Source of the DNA: JBLZUR01 sp048565625
Lineage (GTDB): Bacteria > Pseudomonadota > Alphaproteobacteria > Sphingomonadales > Sphingomonadaceae
Assembly: GCF_048565625.1 (NCBI RefSeq)
Contig: NZ_JBLZUR010000002.1
Span: forward strand, 2,046,001-2,110,000
DNA length: 64,000 nucleotides
Direction of reading: 5' to 3'
Made by a program: the position numbers and the translations under genes. A model generated the notes under the pieces. The model worked only from the letters and a program-made list of their open reading frames with translations, was not told the origin of the DNA and did not search any database. Positions 1 to 8,903 of the stretch are shown piece after piece (positions within the stretch are counted from its first letter, which is position 1; every line of letters begins with the position of its first letter).

Positions 1-754
1 GAATGCTGCGCGGAATGCGGAAGTCGTGCGCGGGCACGACGATGTCGCTGTTGTCCAGCACACGCCGCATGGCCTTTTGCCAGTCGCGCTCGCTCTCGCT
101 GCGGATGTTGCCGGTCAGAAACGCTCCGGTGAGCGAGCGTTGGGGCCGATCCGTGGCGCGGGGATCCGCCGGGTACCAGTAGCGATAGTGGTCGCCCAGG
201 TCGGAGACGAGCGCCGCGCGCCCCTTCTCCGTGCTGACGATCACAACCTGCATCCCCTCGGTATGGCTGGGCACCGAAAGCAGGCGGATGCCCGGAAACA
301 GATCATGGTCGCCATCGACGAGCACCAGCTGGTTCGGGCGCTTGCGCGCGATCAGATTGTCGATCGTCGTCTGCCAGTAATAGATCCGCTGCGAGGGCAC
401 GGGATCGATGGCGGCCATCAACTCTCGCCGCTGGACCACGACACAGGCGTTCGGGAACAGGTCCAGATTATCCGCATGGTCGAAATGCATGTGCGTCAGG
501 ACGACGTGACCGATGTCATCGGGGGTAAGCCCGTGTTCGGCGAGGGCAGAGCGCAGCCCTTCATGCCCACCGCCGGTTCCCTGCACCTTCAGCCGGCGCT
601 CAATGAGCGGAAGGTCCGCCATCCCGGTATCGACCAGGATATTCCGGCCCTCCCCCTGCACCAGCCAGCAATGGATCGGATCGCGCATCAGCGATCCGCC
701 ATGCGGCAGGTACAGTTCTCCGACCCGGAGCGAGGAGATCCGATAGTGGGTCAC
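1..754 (-). CDS. MBL-fold metallo-hydrolase (lactonase-like), 3' end cut by window
   Basis: Read on the minus strand from a GTG that overlaps the TGA of the upstream DUF35 gene (GTGA), so it is the last readable gene of the leftward operon. About 251 residues are present and the C-terminus runs off the window. The motif HMHFDHAD at residues 88-95 is the HxHxDH zinc site of the metallo-beta-lactamase fold. Further ligands are likely in PSHTEGM (about 157) and SDLGDH. The overall pattern resembles N-acyl-homoserine lactonase/AttM-type hydrolases, but in this catabolic setting it may open a lactone or cleave a thioester of a degradation intermediate. Family is secure; substrate is unknown. Confidence 0.85.
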   Translation of the reverse strand, partial: MTHYRISSLRVGELYLPHGGSLMRDPIHCWLVQGEGRNILVDTGMADLPLIERRLKVQGTGGGHEGLRSALAEHGLTPDDIGHVVLTHMHFDHADNLDLFPNACVVVQRRELMAAIDPVPSQRIYYWQTTIDNLIARKRPNQLVLVDGDHDLFPGIRLLSVPSHTEGMQVVIVSTEKGRAALVSDLGDHYRYWYPADPRATDRPQRSLTGAFLTGNIRSESERDWQKAMRRVLDNSDIVVPAHDFRIPRSI

Positions 755-1677
755 GCGTCGATAACCTCGAAGCGTTCGATGTCGGAGACGCGCCCCTTGC
801 GCTCGCCCTTGGTCCAGACCGCCTTGACGCGCGTGCCTGGCTTGATCGTCTTCTTCGCGGTTTCGAGATCGTCGATCTCGATGACATGGATCATGCGTGT
901 GGAGGCCCCGTCCAGCACAATCTCCGCATAGACATACGGCACCTCCCGGGTCTGACCATAGACCTCCATGTTGATGATCGAGCAGGCGCGGATGGTGCCC
1001 GTATCCGCGCAAGCCTTCCACGTCCCTGTCCGGGCATGTGTGACATCGTCGATCTCGCGCGGGGGAAGAAGCGCCGAGTCGACACCCGGGGAACGAACGC
1101 CGACGATGGTTCCGTTGGCGCGGATCTCGTCGAACATGCGCCCGTAATAGGGACCATATGCATGTTCGTACTGGAGGGCCATCTTGTAGGGCACGACCTG
1201 GACAGGCTCCTCAGTGCCATCGATCGGCCGGACCGTGCCGGCCGGTGCGTCCGGCGCAAGCGTGAAACCCTTGATCGAGAGGACCGATCCCTCGACACCC
1301 TCGTCCCATTCAGCTTGGACGCGCTGCCCGACCTCAAGCTTGTCGAAGTCGGCGAGAATGCGATGCGGGAACGTGTTGTCGCAGCCGTCCAGGCGAATGA
1401 GGCCGATGACATTGCCGTCGACACGCGTGAACGCGGTCAGTTCGCCGGTCTGCGGCGCCTCGACGAAGGACTCCAGCTCTTCACCGCCGGTGGAGGAGAA
1501 ATCCTGCGCCGGCGCCTCGACATGGCCCGAAGCGAAGCGCGATCCGATGATGCGCTTGTTCTTCACCTCCGCCAGGAAGGTGCCTGCCGCGCGGCCGGGC
1601 GTCAGCGTATAGGGAAGATTGATCTCGCTGTGGAAGGTCGGAAGATCGATGGCATAGCTGTCGGGAGCCGAGTACAT
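751..1677 (-). CDS. Tandem DUF35 OB-fold protein (acyl-CoA-associated)
   Basis: A 308-residue protein with two DUF35-like OB-fold halves, roughly residues 20-150 and 160-308; each carries the G-x-(R/K)-V-x-A-x-W strand pattern (GQRVQAEW, GTRVKAVW). DUF35 proteins usually pair a zinc ribbon with one OB fold and bind thiolase-fold partners, presenting CoA substrates. Here the first half keeps the position (GSRFASGHVEAPAQDF) but lacks the ribbon cysteines, so the zinc site appears lost. It lies 11 bp downstream of a thiolase-like gene and overlaps the MBL gene by 4 bp. Probably the non-catalytic partner of the two thiolase-fold proteins beside it. No enzymatic role can be assigned from sequence alone. 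Confidence 0.85.
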   Translation of the reverse strand: MYSAPDSYAIDLPTFHSEINLPYTLTPGRAAGTFLAEVKNKRIIGSRFASGHVEAPAQDFSSTGGEELESFVEAPQTGELTAFTRVDGNVIGLIRLDGCDNTFPHRILADFDKLEVGQRVQAEWDEGVEGSVLSIKGFTLAPDAPAGTVRPIDGTEEPVQVVPYKMALQYEHAYGPYYGRMFDEIRANGTIVGVRSPGVDSALLPPREIDDVTHARTGTWKACADTGTIRACSIINMEVYGQTREVPYVYAEIVLDGASTRMIHVIEIDDLETAKKTIKPGTRVKAVWTKGERKGRVSDIERFEVIDA

Positions 1678-1688
1678 CCTGTATCTCC

Positions 1689-2846
1689 TTACGCGCTCAG
1701 CACGGCGCAGCCGCGCAGATTGGCCCAGCCACCGCCGGATTGAACGAGGGCTGTCTCCGCGCCCTTGATCTGGTGCGATTCATTACGACCCATGACCTGG
1801 GTCGCAGCCTCGATCAGCCGGATGACGCCGACCGCGCCGATGGGGTTCGCCCCCATGCAGCCGCCGGACGGGTTCACCGGAATATCACCGTCCAGCTGGG
1901 TCGCGCCGGAGGCGATCAGGTCCGCCGCCTGCCCCGGCGGGCAGAGACCGAGGCTCTCGTAATAGTTCAGCTCGAAGCAGGAATACGGCTCCTGCACCTC
2001 GACGACATCGAATTGGCGGCGTGGATTGGTGATCCCGGCTGCCTGGTAGACCCGCCGGCTGGCGATCGCCAGCGGCTCCGACAGCATGAGAGAACGCTCC
2101 GGCGCGTTGTCGGCTTCGCAGCAATAGGCGATCCCGCGGATCCATGCCGGACGACCGGTGGAGTGATGGGCGACCTTTTCCGACGCAAGCACGATGGCCG
2201 CGGCCCCGTCCGAAATCGGCGGGACATCAAGCAGCTTGATCGGCCAGCAGAGCGGCTTGGAGTTCAGGACGTCCTCGACCGTGACCTCCTTCTTCACATG
2301 CGCATACGGGTTGGCGATCGCATTCTTGCGGTTCTTCGCCGCGACCATCGCAGCCGCTTCTTCGGTATGGCCCAGCACGTCCATGCGCGCCCGCCAATAG
2401 GCCGCTGAGAAGCCCATGATGCCGACCGCGAACTCACGACCCCAGAACGGATCGTAGAGCGTCGAGATGGAATATTGCAGCTGGCCCTCGGACAGCTTGT
2501 CGTACGCCACCACCAAGGTGCGTTCGGAAAAGCCGCCGGCGACCTGATAGTAGCCGGCCAACGCACCGGCGAAGCCTGCGCCGCCGCCGCTGGTCAGGCG
2601 CACCACCGACTTGCCCTGCGCGCCGATCGCATCGACTACCCACTTCTCCGGCTGGTTCACCGCGGCGAAGAGCACGGGGCCTGTCGCGACGACGACCGTA
2701 TCGATGTCGTCCATGCTGAGCTTGGCGTCGGCGAGTGCCCGATTGACGGCTTCGCGAACGAGGCCCGCCTGGCTGACATCGGTCCGGCGGCGCGAATGAT
2801 GGGTCTGACCGACCCCGACGATTCCTACGTGACGGCCCATGATCAA
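1689..2846 (-). CDS. Thiolase-fold protein without thiolase catalytic residues (SCP2-type)
   Basis: A 385-residue SCP2-thiolase-like protein. The C-terminal half aligns well with the family (ESLGLCPPGQ, NPSGG, GAVGVIRLIEA), but the catalytic set is gone: the nucleophile region reads RLTSGGGAG with no Cys, the EVHDAF histidine is replaced (EVQEPY), the GHPxGA histidine is Asn (ANPIGAVG), and the C-terminal CxGGG cysteine is Ser (QSGGG). Similar loss is known for Ltp2-type aldolases that work with a DUF35 partner, and a DUF35 gene follows directly. ATG overlaps the preceding thiolase-like stop by 4 bp, so the two are translationally coupled. MGRHVGIVG, two codons downstream, is an equally good start. 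Confidence 0.85.
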   Translation of the reverse strand: MIMGRHVGIVGVGQTHHSRRRTDVSQAGLVREAVNRALADAKLSMDDIDTVVVATGPVLFAAVNQPEKWVVDAIGAQGKSVVRLTSGGGAGFAGALAGYYQVAGGFSERTLVVAYDKLSEGQLQYSISTLYDPFWGREFAVGIMGFSAAYWRARMDVLGHTEEAAAMVAAKNRKNAIANPYAHVKKEVTVEDVLNSKPLCWPIKLLDVPPISDGAAAIVLASEKVAHHSTGRPAWIRGIAYCCEADNAPERSLMLSEPLAIASRRVYQAAGITNPRRQFDVVEVQEPYSCFELNYYESLGLCPPGQAADLIASGATQLDGDIPVNPSGGCMGANPIGAVGVIRLIEAATQVMGRNESHQIKGAETALVQSGGGWANLRGCAVLSA

Positions 2847-3976
2847 ACCTCGAGAGTGAAGACGCAGTTGTTCTGCATGCCGACGCCGCCGGCGCCATGA
2901 ACGACCGCCCGGCTGGGGCTGCCGCCGTCGTAGAGCTCGGGAAGGCTGAGCTGACGCGTCGCTTCCGCCAGTCGAACCAGGCCGGTGGCCATGATCGGGT
3001 CCGCTGGAAGGGCGCCGCCCGAACGATTGATCGCTGTCTTGCCCGCCTTGAGAGCCGCGCTCCCCTGACCGGCTTCCGCAAGACCGAGTGCCTCGATCGC
3101 CAGAAGCTCGCCGACGACCGACGATCCGCTCACTTCCGCCACGTCCGCCTCGACCGAAGTCCAGCCGGCGTTGCGGTACGCCATCTCCGCCGCAGAGGCG
3201 GCCGACGCCAGCTTGCCCGCCGCTCGCTCGGCAAAGCTATGCGTGTCCATCGAGGTGCCCATGCCCGTGATGAACACCGGCGAACGGCTCGCACGGCGAG
3301 CAATGTCCTCGCGCGCGATCAGGACAGCCACCGCACCGTCGACCGGACGTGCGAACATCAACTTGGTCAGCGGGGCCGCACCCTCGTCGGAGGCGAGAAC
3401 CGCCTGCGCATCCGGCAAGTCCTCGATCGGGACATTGCCCGACGCCGAGGCCGCGGACCAGCGATCCGCCACGATCTGCGCCAGATCCTCGCGCGAAATC
3501 CCGCTGGATGCCAGATAGCGCTGCGCCTGAATGCCGTTCGCCGCGCGCTGACCGAACCCTACAGGGCGCTGGTAGAAAGGCTCGACCTGCGCGTTCCAAT
3601 AAAGGTCTACGTTGGACTCGGATGGCTTCGAATAGGCGACGATAAGCCCTAGCGCCGATGAGCCGGCGCGGATTTTGTTGACGCCGTACAGTGCGCCCCA
3701 GAGCCCGTCCTCCTCGACGCGCGCCTCTTCCTTGTGATGCGCGCCAAGCGCACCGAGGAATCCGCAGTTCGAGATCGAACGACCGTCCAGCACGTCGCTG
3801 CCGGAGTCGATGATGAAGTCGACATCGTCGAGCGTAAGTCCAGTGCCCTTGAACACCGAAGTGACCACCGAGGAGATCAGATCGATATGTTGAGCATTGC
3901 TCCAGGCAGGCCGAAGTTCCGTCTGGGCGGTCGCAACGACCCCCACCTTGCTTAGCGCCATCAGTACATCCCTCAT
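2843..3976 (-). CDS. Second thiolase-fold protein without catalytic residues
   Basis: A 377-residue thiolase-superfamily protein, first gene of the leftward operon. The fold signatures are visible (VDFIIDSGSD, KIRAGSSALGLIVAYSK, INRSGG) but the nucleophilic Cys region reads VEEDGLWGALYG, EVHDAF is EVSGSS, GHPxGATG is ADPIMATG, and the C-terminal CxGGG is HGAGG. It is more degenerate than its neighbour and could be a structural subunit of a heteromer, as in two-subunit thiolase/DUF35 complexes. Start: the ORF opens MRDVLMALSK; the internal ATG five codons downstream gives the usual MALSKVGVV start. Function is inferred from context only. Confidence 0.82.
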   Translation of the reverse strand: MRDVLMALSKVGVVATAQTELRPAWSNAQHIDLISSVVTSVFKGTGLTLDDVDFIIDSGSDVLDGRSISNCGFLGALGAHHKEEARVEEDGLWGALYGVNKIRAGSSALGLIVAYSKPSESNVDLYWNAQVEPFYQRPVGFGQRAANGIQAQRYLASSGISREDLAQIVADRWSAASASGNVPIEDLPDAQAVLASDEGAAPLTKLMFARPVDGAVAVLIAREDIARRASRSPVFITGMGTSMDTHSFAERAAGKLASAASAAEMAYRNAGWTSVEADVAEVSGSSVVGELLAIEALGLAEAGQGSAALKAGKTAINRSGGALPADPIMATGLVRLAEATRQLSLPELYDGGSPSRAVVHGAGGVGMQNNCVFTLEV

Positions 3977-4211
3977 CCCAGCGACGCTCGCCCGCAGCCC
4001 GATTAAGCGGATTGCCCCTTCGAGATCGGCGCGCCTCGTCCTCCAGTGGTTAGGACGGCGGGAAGAAGCCCGTCAACCGTTTTCGACGTTTTGTCGGATT
4101 CTTTCGAAACGCCGAAACGTGCTTTCTCTCCGAAGGGCAGTCCATTCTCTCCATTGCATTTTGCACTAACCCGAAACATCATCGGGACAACGATACGTGA
4201 GAGGCGCCGGA
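3977..4211. promoter_or_regulatory. Divergent intergenic control region of the catabolic island
   Basis: About 235 bp separate the leftward thiolase-like/DUF35 operon from the rightward amidohydrolase operon, so both promoters must lie here. At 4078-4119 two CGTTTT hexamers (4078, 4087) face two AAACG pentamers (4107, 4115), forming an interrupted inverted repeat that could be an operator. I could not fix -35/-10 boxes with confidence. No regulator gene lies in the visible part of the island. Confidence 0.5.
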
Positions 4212-5279
4212 ATGGGTTTGGATGTGACTGGGCGGTACCGCTACCCGCCGCCCGACCCGAACTGGCTCAGCCATGTGCACGAAGATGTGCTGGAGCCGCA
4301 TCTTCCGATCATCGACGCCCATCACCATCTTTGGGAACAGGATGGACGTCCGTATCTGTTGGGCAATTTGCTGACGGATGTGCACGACGGACATGCCGTC
4401 GCTGCCACCGTGTTCGTGCAGGCGCATTACGGCTATCGGACAGATGGCCCATCTCACCTCGCGCCCGTGGGAGAGACGGAAAAGGTGGCGGCGATGGCCG
4501 AGACGGCGGCACGCAGGGGCGAGCCTTGCGACGTCGCCGCGGCGATCGTCGCATTTGCCGATCTTACCCTCGGCGATGCGGTGGATGAGGTGCTGCAGGC
4601 CCATCACGAGGCGTCCGCCGGGCGACTGCGCGGCATCCGCCACAGCACGTCGCGCGATCCGCTGTTTCCTGACGGCATCGTTCTTCGTCCTGCACCCGCC
4701 GAACTCATGTCGCACGGCGACTATCGTGCTGGCCTCGCCCGCGTAGAGGCGGCGGGTCTCGTCTATGATGCGATGCTTTACCACCGCCAGATTCCCGAGC
4801 TGACGGCTTTGGCGCAGGCTCGACCGGGCCTGTCGATCGTCCTGGACCACATCGGCTGCATCATCGGAGTCGGCCCCTATGAGGGCGGGGCCGACGAGAA
4901 CTTCCGCAGCTGGCGGCGCGACATGGCCAATCTGTCACTATGCCCGAACGTGAAGGTGAAGATCGGCGGTTTCGGCATGATCGTCTGCGGCGCGCGGTGG
5001 CATGAGCGGCCTACACCACCCGGCTCGCACGAACTGGCCGAAGCGTGGAGGCCGTATGTCGAGAGCTGCATCGACCTGTTCGGGCCTGAAAGATGCATGT
5101 TCGAAAGCAACTTTCCCGTCGACAAGGCGATGTATTCCTACCGGACGCTGTGGAACGCGTTCAAGCGCCTGACGAGTGACCTGAGCGCCGAAGAACGCGC
5201 GCGCCTGTTCTCGGGAACAGCCGCGTCCACCTACGGCATTACGGCGCCTGCCACGGCCTTGGCCGAATCACATGCCTAA
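4212..5279 (+). CDS. Amidohydrolase family (TIM-barrel metal-dependent hydrolase)
   Basis: A 355-residue amidohydrolase-2 family protein (COG3618-like). IIDAHHHLW near residue 38 is the HxH metal-binding strand-1 motif, and FESNFPVDK near the end carries the conserved late-barrel Asp region typical of the group that includes 2-pyrone-4,6-dicarboxylate lactonase and L-fuconolactonase. The ATG at 4212 is preferred over GTG 4197 because GAGAGG lies just upstream. It opens the rightward operon and overlaps the following ligase gene by 8 bp. A lactonase or ring-fission-product hydrolase role fits the CoA-ligase/thiolase neighbours; the exact substrate is unknown. Confidence 0.85.
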   Translation: MGLDVTGRYRYPPPDPNWLSHVHEDVLEPHLPIIDAHHHLWEQDGRPYLLGNLLTDVHDGHAVAATVFVQAHYGYRTDGPSHLAPVGETEKVAAMAETAARRGEPCDVAAAIVAFADLTLGDAVDEVLQAHHEASAGRLRGIRHSTSRDPLFPDGIVLRPAPAELMSHGDYRAGLARVEAAGLVYDAMLYHRQIPELTALAQARPGLSIVLDHIGCIIGVGPYEGGADENFRSWRRDMANLSLCPNVKVKIGGFGMIVCGARWHERPTPPGSHELAEAWRPYVESCIDLFGPERCMFESNFPVDKAMYSYRTLWNAFKRLTSDLSAEERARLFSGTAASTYGITAPATALAESHA

Positions 5280-6777
5280 CCGCGTGCGCGCTCTTCTCGA
5301 CAGGGCCACAGGGACGCCCGACGCGGTCGCCCTCGTAGTGGGCGACACGCGCTTCACCTTTGCCCAAATGGCCTCGGAAGCAGGCATCATGGCCGCCCGG
5401 CTGGCTGCGCACGGAATCAAGGCCGGCTCTCACGTCGGCATCCTTCATCCGGCCTCGGCCGATTTCATCATCGTTCAGCAGGCCCTGTTCTGGCTCGGGG
5501 CGATCGTCACGCCGATCAACATTCTGTACAAGCCTGCGGAGATCCGGCACGCGGTCGCCTGCTGCAGGCTCGACTATCTGGCGACCTCGCCGCAGTATGG
5601 CGACGCACTCGGCACGATCGAGGACTGCATAGTGCTCGCCACGGACGGGCTGAAGGGCGATCTCTCCGATCAGGCCAGGTTCGTTCCGCCGCCGGTCGCC
5701 GAGTTGCAGGAAGCCGATCCGGCGATGTTGCTCCTGACCAGCGCCACGACCGGCAAGGCCAAGGGCGTTATTCTGACGGTCGGCAACCTTTCGGCCAACT
5801 ATGACGCCACGCCGGCCTGGCTGGGCCTCGGACCCGATACCGTCATCCTCTGCGCCCTCCCGCTCTACAACACATTCGGCCTCAACCAGTGCATCAATGC
5901 GATGCTGGTGACCGGCTGCCGCATGGTGTTGCTGCCGCGCTTCGACGCGGAGAAGGTCATCGCTAAGATCGCGGAGCACGGCTGCACCTTCCTGCCGGCG
6001 GTGCCGACGATGCTGCAGAAATTGCTCGATCATCCTGCCGCCAGCGAGGGGACCCTCGGGTCGCTGCGCACGATCATGACCGGCGGGGCGCCAGTCCCCT
6101 CCGCGCTCTTGCAGCGACTCCTGCGGGTGGCGCCCCGGGTGAAGGTTCTCACCGGTTACGGCCTGACCGAGGCGACGGCATTGGTGACGCTCACCCATGT
6201 CGAGCTGGACGGCGAAGGCGGGCTGAAGCGCGGTCGCACGATCGGACGGGTTTTGCATGGCATGGAACTGGCGATCGTCGATGAGGAAGGAGGCGAACTT
6301 GCCGCGGGCGCCGATGGCGAGATCGTTATTCGCGGCCCGAATGTCACACCCGGTTATTTCGAGGCCCCGGAAGACACCACGATGGCATTGCGAGGCGGCT
6401 GGCTGCGTACCGGGGACATCGGGCATGTCGATGAGGACGGGTACGCCTACATCGTAGATCGCAAGAAGGATGTGATCATCCGCGGCGGTCAGAACATCTA
6501 TCCGGCCGATGTCGAAGAGGTTCTGTATCAGGTTCCCGGAGTCGCTGAGGCGGCGGTGGTCGCGGCGGGTGACGAGATTCTCGGCGAAGTTCCGATCGCC
6601 TATGTCGCGCTGAGCGTCGGAAGCCGGATAACCGCTGATCGTATCCTGGAATGTTGCAGAGCGTCCCTGGCCTCGTACAAGGTACCTACCGAAATCCACC
6701 TTCGCGAAGAGCTGCCGAAGGGGCCGACGGGCAAGATCCTCCGCCGCGCTCTCCGTACACCTTCCGCCCTAGCCTGA
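5272..6777 (+). CDS. Acyl-CoA synthetase (AMP-forming ligase)
   Basis: A 501-residue ANL-superfamily ligase that would activate a carboxylic acid as the CoA thioester. Core motifs are intact: LTSATTGKAKGV (P-loop-like A3), YGLTEAT (A5), GWLRTGDIGHVDEDGY (A7), KDVIIRGGQNIYPADVEEVL (A8) and PTGKILRR with the A10 lysine near residue 489. The length matches medium-chain or aromatic acyl-CoA ligases. The ATG lies inside the end of the amidohydrolase gene (8-bp overlap), indicating coupling. It probably supplies the CoA substrate for the downstream thiolase and SDR and for the divergent thiolase-like/DUF35 proteins. Substrate specificity cannot be read from sequence. Confidence 0.9.
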   Translation: MPNRVRALLDRATGTPDAVALVVGDTRFTFAQMASEAGIMAARLAAHGIKAGSHVGILHPASADFIIVQQALFWLGAIVTPINILYKPAEIRHAVACCRLDYLATSPQYGDALGTIEDCIVLATDGLKGDLSDQARFVPPPVAELQEADPAMLLLTSATTGKAKGVILTVGNLSANYDATPAWLGLGPDTVILCALPLYNTFGLNQCINAMLVTGCRMVLLPRFDAEKVIAKIAEHGCTFLPAVPTMLQKLLDHPAASEGTLGSLRTIMTGGAPVPSALLQRLLRVAPRVKVLTGYGLTEATALVTLTHVELDGEGGLKRGRTIGRVLHGMELAIVDEEGGELAAGADGEIVIRGPNVTPGYFEAPEDTTMALRGGWLRTGDIGHVDEDGYAYIVDRKKDVIIRGGQNIYPADVEEVLYQVPGVAEAAVVAAGDEILGEVPIAYVALSVGSRITADRILECCRASLASYKVPTEIHLREELPKGPTGKILRRALRTPSALA

Positions 6778-6784
6778 TCAGACG

Positions 6785-7669
6785 ATGACATCAGAAGATC
6801 AGGCCACCTCATTCTTTGTCGATCTCGGCGGCTCGCGTCGTCATGTGCTCCATTGGAGGCGAGATGGTGCGCCGACGCTGGTCCTGCTTCATGGCATGCG
6901 CGACCATGCCCATAGCTGGGACTGGGTCGCTCGCCGCCTGAGCAGTGCCTACAACGTCATCGCGCCCGACTTGCGCGGCCATGGCGACAGCGACTGGTCT
7001 CAAGATGGATCGTACAGTCTGTTCAACTATGTCAGCGATCTTGCCGAGATCATCGATACTCTGGGCCTGAACGGCATCAACCTCGTCGGCCATTCACTCG
7101 GCGGCCACATCGCACTACGGTTTGCGGCCTCCTTCCCGGATCGGCTGCAAAGCCTCTGCACGATCGAGGGCATCGAATTGCCGATCGTTCGCGAACAACG
7201 GGAATCACCTACTTCATATCCGGTAAGGCTTCGGCGGTGGATCGAGGACGAGCGCGGCCGACGCCGGCGCCAGCCGCGCTACTACCAGAGCGTGTCCGAA
7301 GCTGCGGATCGGATGGCGGAGCAGAACCCGGGGATCAATCGGGACACCGTCGACCACCTCACCCGCACAGGCCTCGTCGCTGTTGCCGGATCGGGGTTGC
7401 GATGGAAGTACGACAATGCCTGCCGCTTCCGTGCGCCCGATGATGCGGACGGGACCGATCTCGACGAGATCCTTGGCGCGATCTCCTGCCCCACGCTTCT
7501 GGCCTACGGCGAAAGCAGCTGGATCCCGGTTCCACCGGCAGAGCGCCTGTTGCGTCTGCGATCGCACGAGTTGGTGACCTTCCCGGGTGCGAGCCACTGG
7601 CTGCACCATCAATCCCGCGAAGCCTTCCAGACCGTTCTCGAAGACTTCCTGTCCCGATCTTCAAGCTAG
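6785..7669 (+). CDS. Alpha/beta hydrolase
   Basis: A 294-residue alpha/beta hydrolase fold protein. LLHGM near residue 37 is the oxyanion-hole HG motif, DLRGHGDSD follows, GHSLGG near residue 101 is the nucleophile elbow with Ser, and GASHWLHHQ near the C-terminus supplies the catalytic His. It starts 7 bp after the ligase stop and is followed 15 bp later by a thiolase gene, so it belongs to the rightward operon. The architecture suits a C-C bond (meta-cleavage product) hydrolase, an ester hydrolase or an enol-lactone hydrolase; sequence alone does not separate these. Confidence 0.88.
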   Translation: MTSEDQATSFFVDLGGSRRHVLHWRRDGAPTLVLLHGMRDHAHSWDWVARRLSSAYNVIAPDLRGHGDSDWSQDGSYSLFNYVSDLAEIIDTLGLNGINLVGHSLGGHIALRFAASFPDRLQSLCTIEGIELPIVREQRESPTSYPVRLRRWIEDERGRRRRQPRYYQSVSEAADRMAEQNPGINRDTVDHLTRTGLVAVAGSGLRWKYDNACRFRAPDDADGTDLDEILGAISCPTLLAYGESSWIPVPPAERLLRLRSHELVTFPGASHWLHHQSREAFQTVLEDFLSRSSS

Positions 7670-7684
7670 GAAAGAGAAACGTTC

Positions 7685-8890
7685 ATGCGTGAAGCTGCAA
7701 TCGTATCCACCGCCCGCACCGGTATCGCCCGCGCTCACAAGGGAGCGTTGAACGACACCGATGCTCCGGCATTCACCGCGCATGTCGTGAAGGCCGCGAT
7801 CGAGCGCGCCGGCATCGACCCCGCGCGAATCGACGACGTGGTGATCGGCATCGGCACGCAATGGGGCACGCAGGGCGGCAATCTCGCACGGACATCGATC
7901 TTCGCGGCGGGGTTGCCGGACACCATCCCGGGCACGACCCTTGACCGCAAGTGCGGCTCCGGCCTGACCACCCTGGCGTTCGCGGCGCGCGGCATCATGG
8001 CCGGGGACATCGATGTCGCGCTCACCGGCGGCGCGGAGTCGATTACCCACACCCGCAACAGTCACGCCCCGACCTACCGCGCGCAGCCCCAGGTCGTCCT
8101 CGATGCCAAGCCCTATGCCTATATGGCGATGATCGAGACGGCCGAGATCGTCGCCGAACGCTATGGCATCAGCCGTGAGGATCAGGATGCGATCTCGGCG
8201 CTCAGCCACCAGCGCGCCGCAGCCGCAACAGCCGAAGGGCGGTTCGGCGCGGAGATCGTGCCCATCACCGTGCAGAAGAATATCGTCGAGAAGGACGGTT
8301 CCGTATCGGGCACGGAGACCGTGACCCTGGCGGCAGACGAGGGGATCCGGGCGGATACGACCGCTGAAACCCTGGCGAGGCTGAAGCCGGTCTGGAAAGA
8401 CGGCCTGCGCGTCAAGGAGGGCAAGTTCGTCACGGCCGGCAATGCCAGCCAGCTGTCCGACGGCGCTTCCGCCCAGATCGTCATGGATCATGCGACAGCC
8501 AAGGCCGAGGGCAAGGACATCCTCGGCATCTTCCGCGGATTCCAGTCGGCCGGCTGCGCGCCCGAGGAAATGGGCATCGGACCGATCTTCGCCGTGCCGA
8601 AGCTCCTCGATCGCGCCGGGCTGAAGGTCTCCGACATCGGCCTGTGGGAGATCAACGAGGCCTTTGCCAGCCAGTACCTCTACTGCCGCGACAAGCTCGG
8701 CATCGATCCGGAGACGATCAACGTCGATGGCGGCGGGATCGCGCTCGGCCATCCGTTCGGCATGACGGGCAGCCGCCTTGTGGGTCACGCCTTGCTTGAA
8801 GGCCGTCGCCGCGGCGTACGCTGGGCGGTCGTGTCGATGTGCGTTGCGGGCGGCATGGGCTCGGCCGGCCTCTTCGAGATCGTCGGATAG
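7685..8890 (+). CDS. Acetyl-CoA C-acyltransferase (canonical thiolase)
   Basis: A 401-residue thiolase with a complete active site: Cys90 in DRKCGSGL, His356 in GHPFGMTG and Cys386 in SMCVAGGMG. This contrasts with the two Cys-less thiolase-fold proteins of the divergent operon. It would carry out thiolytic release of acetyl- or propionyl-CoA in a beta-oxidation-like pathway. AGGAAAG-type sequence just upstream of the ATG serves as ribosome-binding site. It sits between the alpha/beta hydrolase and the SDR gene in the same operon. Assignment to acetoacetyl-CoA versus 3-oxoacyl-CoA thiolase is not possible from sequence. Confidence 0.93.
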   Translation: MREAAIVSTARTGIARAHKGALNDTDAPAFTAHVVKAAIERAGIDPARIDDVVIGIGTQWGTQGGNLARTSIFAAGLPDTIPGTTLDRKCGSGLTTLAFAARGIMAGDIDVALTGGAESITHTRNSHAPTYRAQPQVVLDAKPYAYMAMIETAEIVAERYGISREDQDAISALSHQRAAAATAEGRFGAEIVPITVQKNIVEKDGSVSGTETVTLAADEGIRADTTAETLARLKPVWKDGLRVKEGKFVTAGNASQLSDGASAQIVMDHATAKAEGKDILGIFRGFQSAGCAPEEMGIGPIFAVPKLLDRAGLKVSDIGLWEINEAFASQYLYCRDKLGIDPETINVDGGGIALGHPFGMTGSRLVGHALLEGRRRGVRWAVVSMCVAGGMGSAGLFEIVG

Positions 8891-8903
8891 GAGGACCGGC
8901 GTG

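Noticed and set aside
5239..6699. 486-residue minus-strand frame over the acyl-CoA ligase
   Set aside because: The plus strand carries all ligase core motifs; the minus frame carries none.
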